Shown here: positions 5,588 through 5,893 of the stretch, in pieces | How the letters are laid out: each line of letters starts with the position of its first letter | Numbering within the stretch: position 1 is the stretch's first letter | Source: Desulfobacca acetoxidans | GTDB taxonomy: Bacteria > Desulfobacterota > Desulfobaccia > Desulfobaccales > 0-14-0-80-60-11 | Assembly (NCBI GenBank): GCA_022736495.1 | Contig: DZCR01000189.1 | Coordinates: 1 to 5,893 of the forward strand | Direction: 5' to 3' | DNA: 5,893 bases | The notes under the pieces: generated by a model | Databases searched by the model: none | Seen by the model: only the letters and a program-made list of their open reading frames with translations | What the model was told of the DNA's origin: nothing | Made by a program: the position numbers and the translations under genes

Positions 5588-5761
5588 CTGGGCCGGGTGA
5601 AATCCCCGGCCAACCGGGAAAAACTGGCAAAATTGCTGGAAAAAATGCCGCCGGTGGACTGGCCGCCTTTTGCGGTAAAAGAGTTGATCCTCTTTCAGAG
5701 TGTTTTGTCACCCCAGGGGTCGAAGTATACACCGCTAAAGGTGATTCCGTTGGGAAAATAA
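5588..5761 (+). pseudogene. orphan 3' end of a second thpR copy
   Basis: These 57 codons plus stop (LGRVKSPANREK through KYTPLKVIPLGK) align without gaps to the end of thpR, beginning in its second HxT motif region at thpR residue 131. Over 55 codons I count 21 base differences (about 87% identity) and 5 residue differences. Most changes are silent. The final residues differ (IPLGK against IPLRLAL). There is no 5' part, no catalytic histidine and no ribosome binding site, so no functional enzyme can be made. The pattern of silent changes suggests that the two tails diverged while under selection, in different lineages or as older paralogues, before coming to lie side by side. Confidence 0.88.
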
Positions 5762-5820
5762 TCAATCGAACGGTAGCCGCAGTCTTTAGCCTGCCCTTGA
5801 AATGTTGGAAGGAAATAACA

Positions 5821-5893
5821 ATGGATGATTTTGATAAGATTGATAATCTAGGCTTAATTGAGAACTGTCTACTTCATTTACAGTTTGAATTAT
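5821..5893 (+). CDS. start of an unidentified gene, cut by the window edge
   Basis: An ATG at 5821 opens a frame of 24 codons (MDDFDKIDNLGLIENCLLHLQFEL) that runs off the right edge. GGAAGGAA (5807-5814) lies 6 bases upstream, a good ribosome binding site, which is the main support for a real gene. The sequence is visibly more AT-rich than the genes to the left. I do not recognise the protein from this piece, and it does not look like RecA, the gene often found after thpR. Confidence 0.55.
   Translation, partial: MDDFDKIDNLGLIENCLLHLQFEL

Overview
The window reads as a GC-rich bacterial chromosome segment. Its conserved core is pgpA - cinA - thpR on the plus strand, and a brkB/yihY-type membrane protein gene lies divergently on the minus strand. 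This gene order, together with several families of short palindromic repeats between genes, suggests a Desulfobacterota (delta-proteobacterium)-like genome. That assignment is inference: there is no rRNA or other marker in the window to confirm it.

Left part (1-2167). A complete YihY/BrkB-family inner-membrane protein gene runs leftward (1103-141). Between it and pgpA sits a 720-bp relic of an ISAs1-family insertion sequence (1377-2096). It has perfect 17-bp terminal inverted repeats, but its transposase is frameshifted and has lost most of its catalytic centre. A strong inverted repeat folds over the ribosome binding site of the dead transposase. A TTGACA promoter just outside the IS end probably drives pgpA.

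Middle (2168-4723). pgpA (phosphatidylglycerophosphatase A), cinA (CinA family with a C-terminal NMN-deamidase domain) and thpR (RNA 2',3'-cyclic phosphodiesterase) follow in one direction, probably co-transcribed. A 17-bp-stem hairpin with a competing downstream pairing partner overlaps the pgpA stop codon. A 92-bp element made of three palindromes lies between cinA and thpR and supplies part of the thpR ribosome-binding region.

Right part (4724-5893). After a run of three GC-rich palindromes comes a type II toxin-antitoxin operon: a ribbon-helix-helix antitoxin and a PIN-domain ribonuclease toxin that overlap by ATGA. Its promoter carries a 15-bp palindrome over the -10 region and may give a leaderless mRNA. 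Next come a 20-bp inverted repeat and, directly against it, a second, diverged copy of the last 57 codons of thpR (about 87% identical in DNA, mostly silent changes). The toxin-antitoxin module is therefore bracketed by two thpR 3' ends in direct orientation, the most striking structure of the window. The start of an unidentified, more AT-rich gene runs off the right edge.
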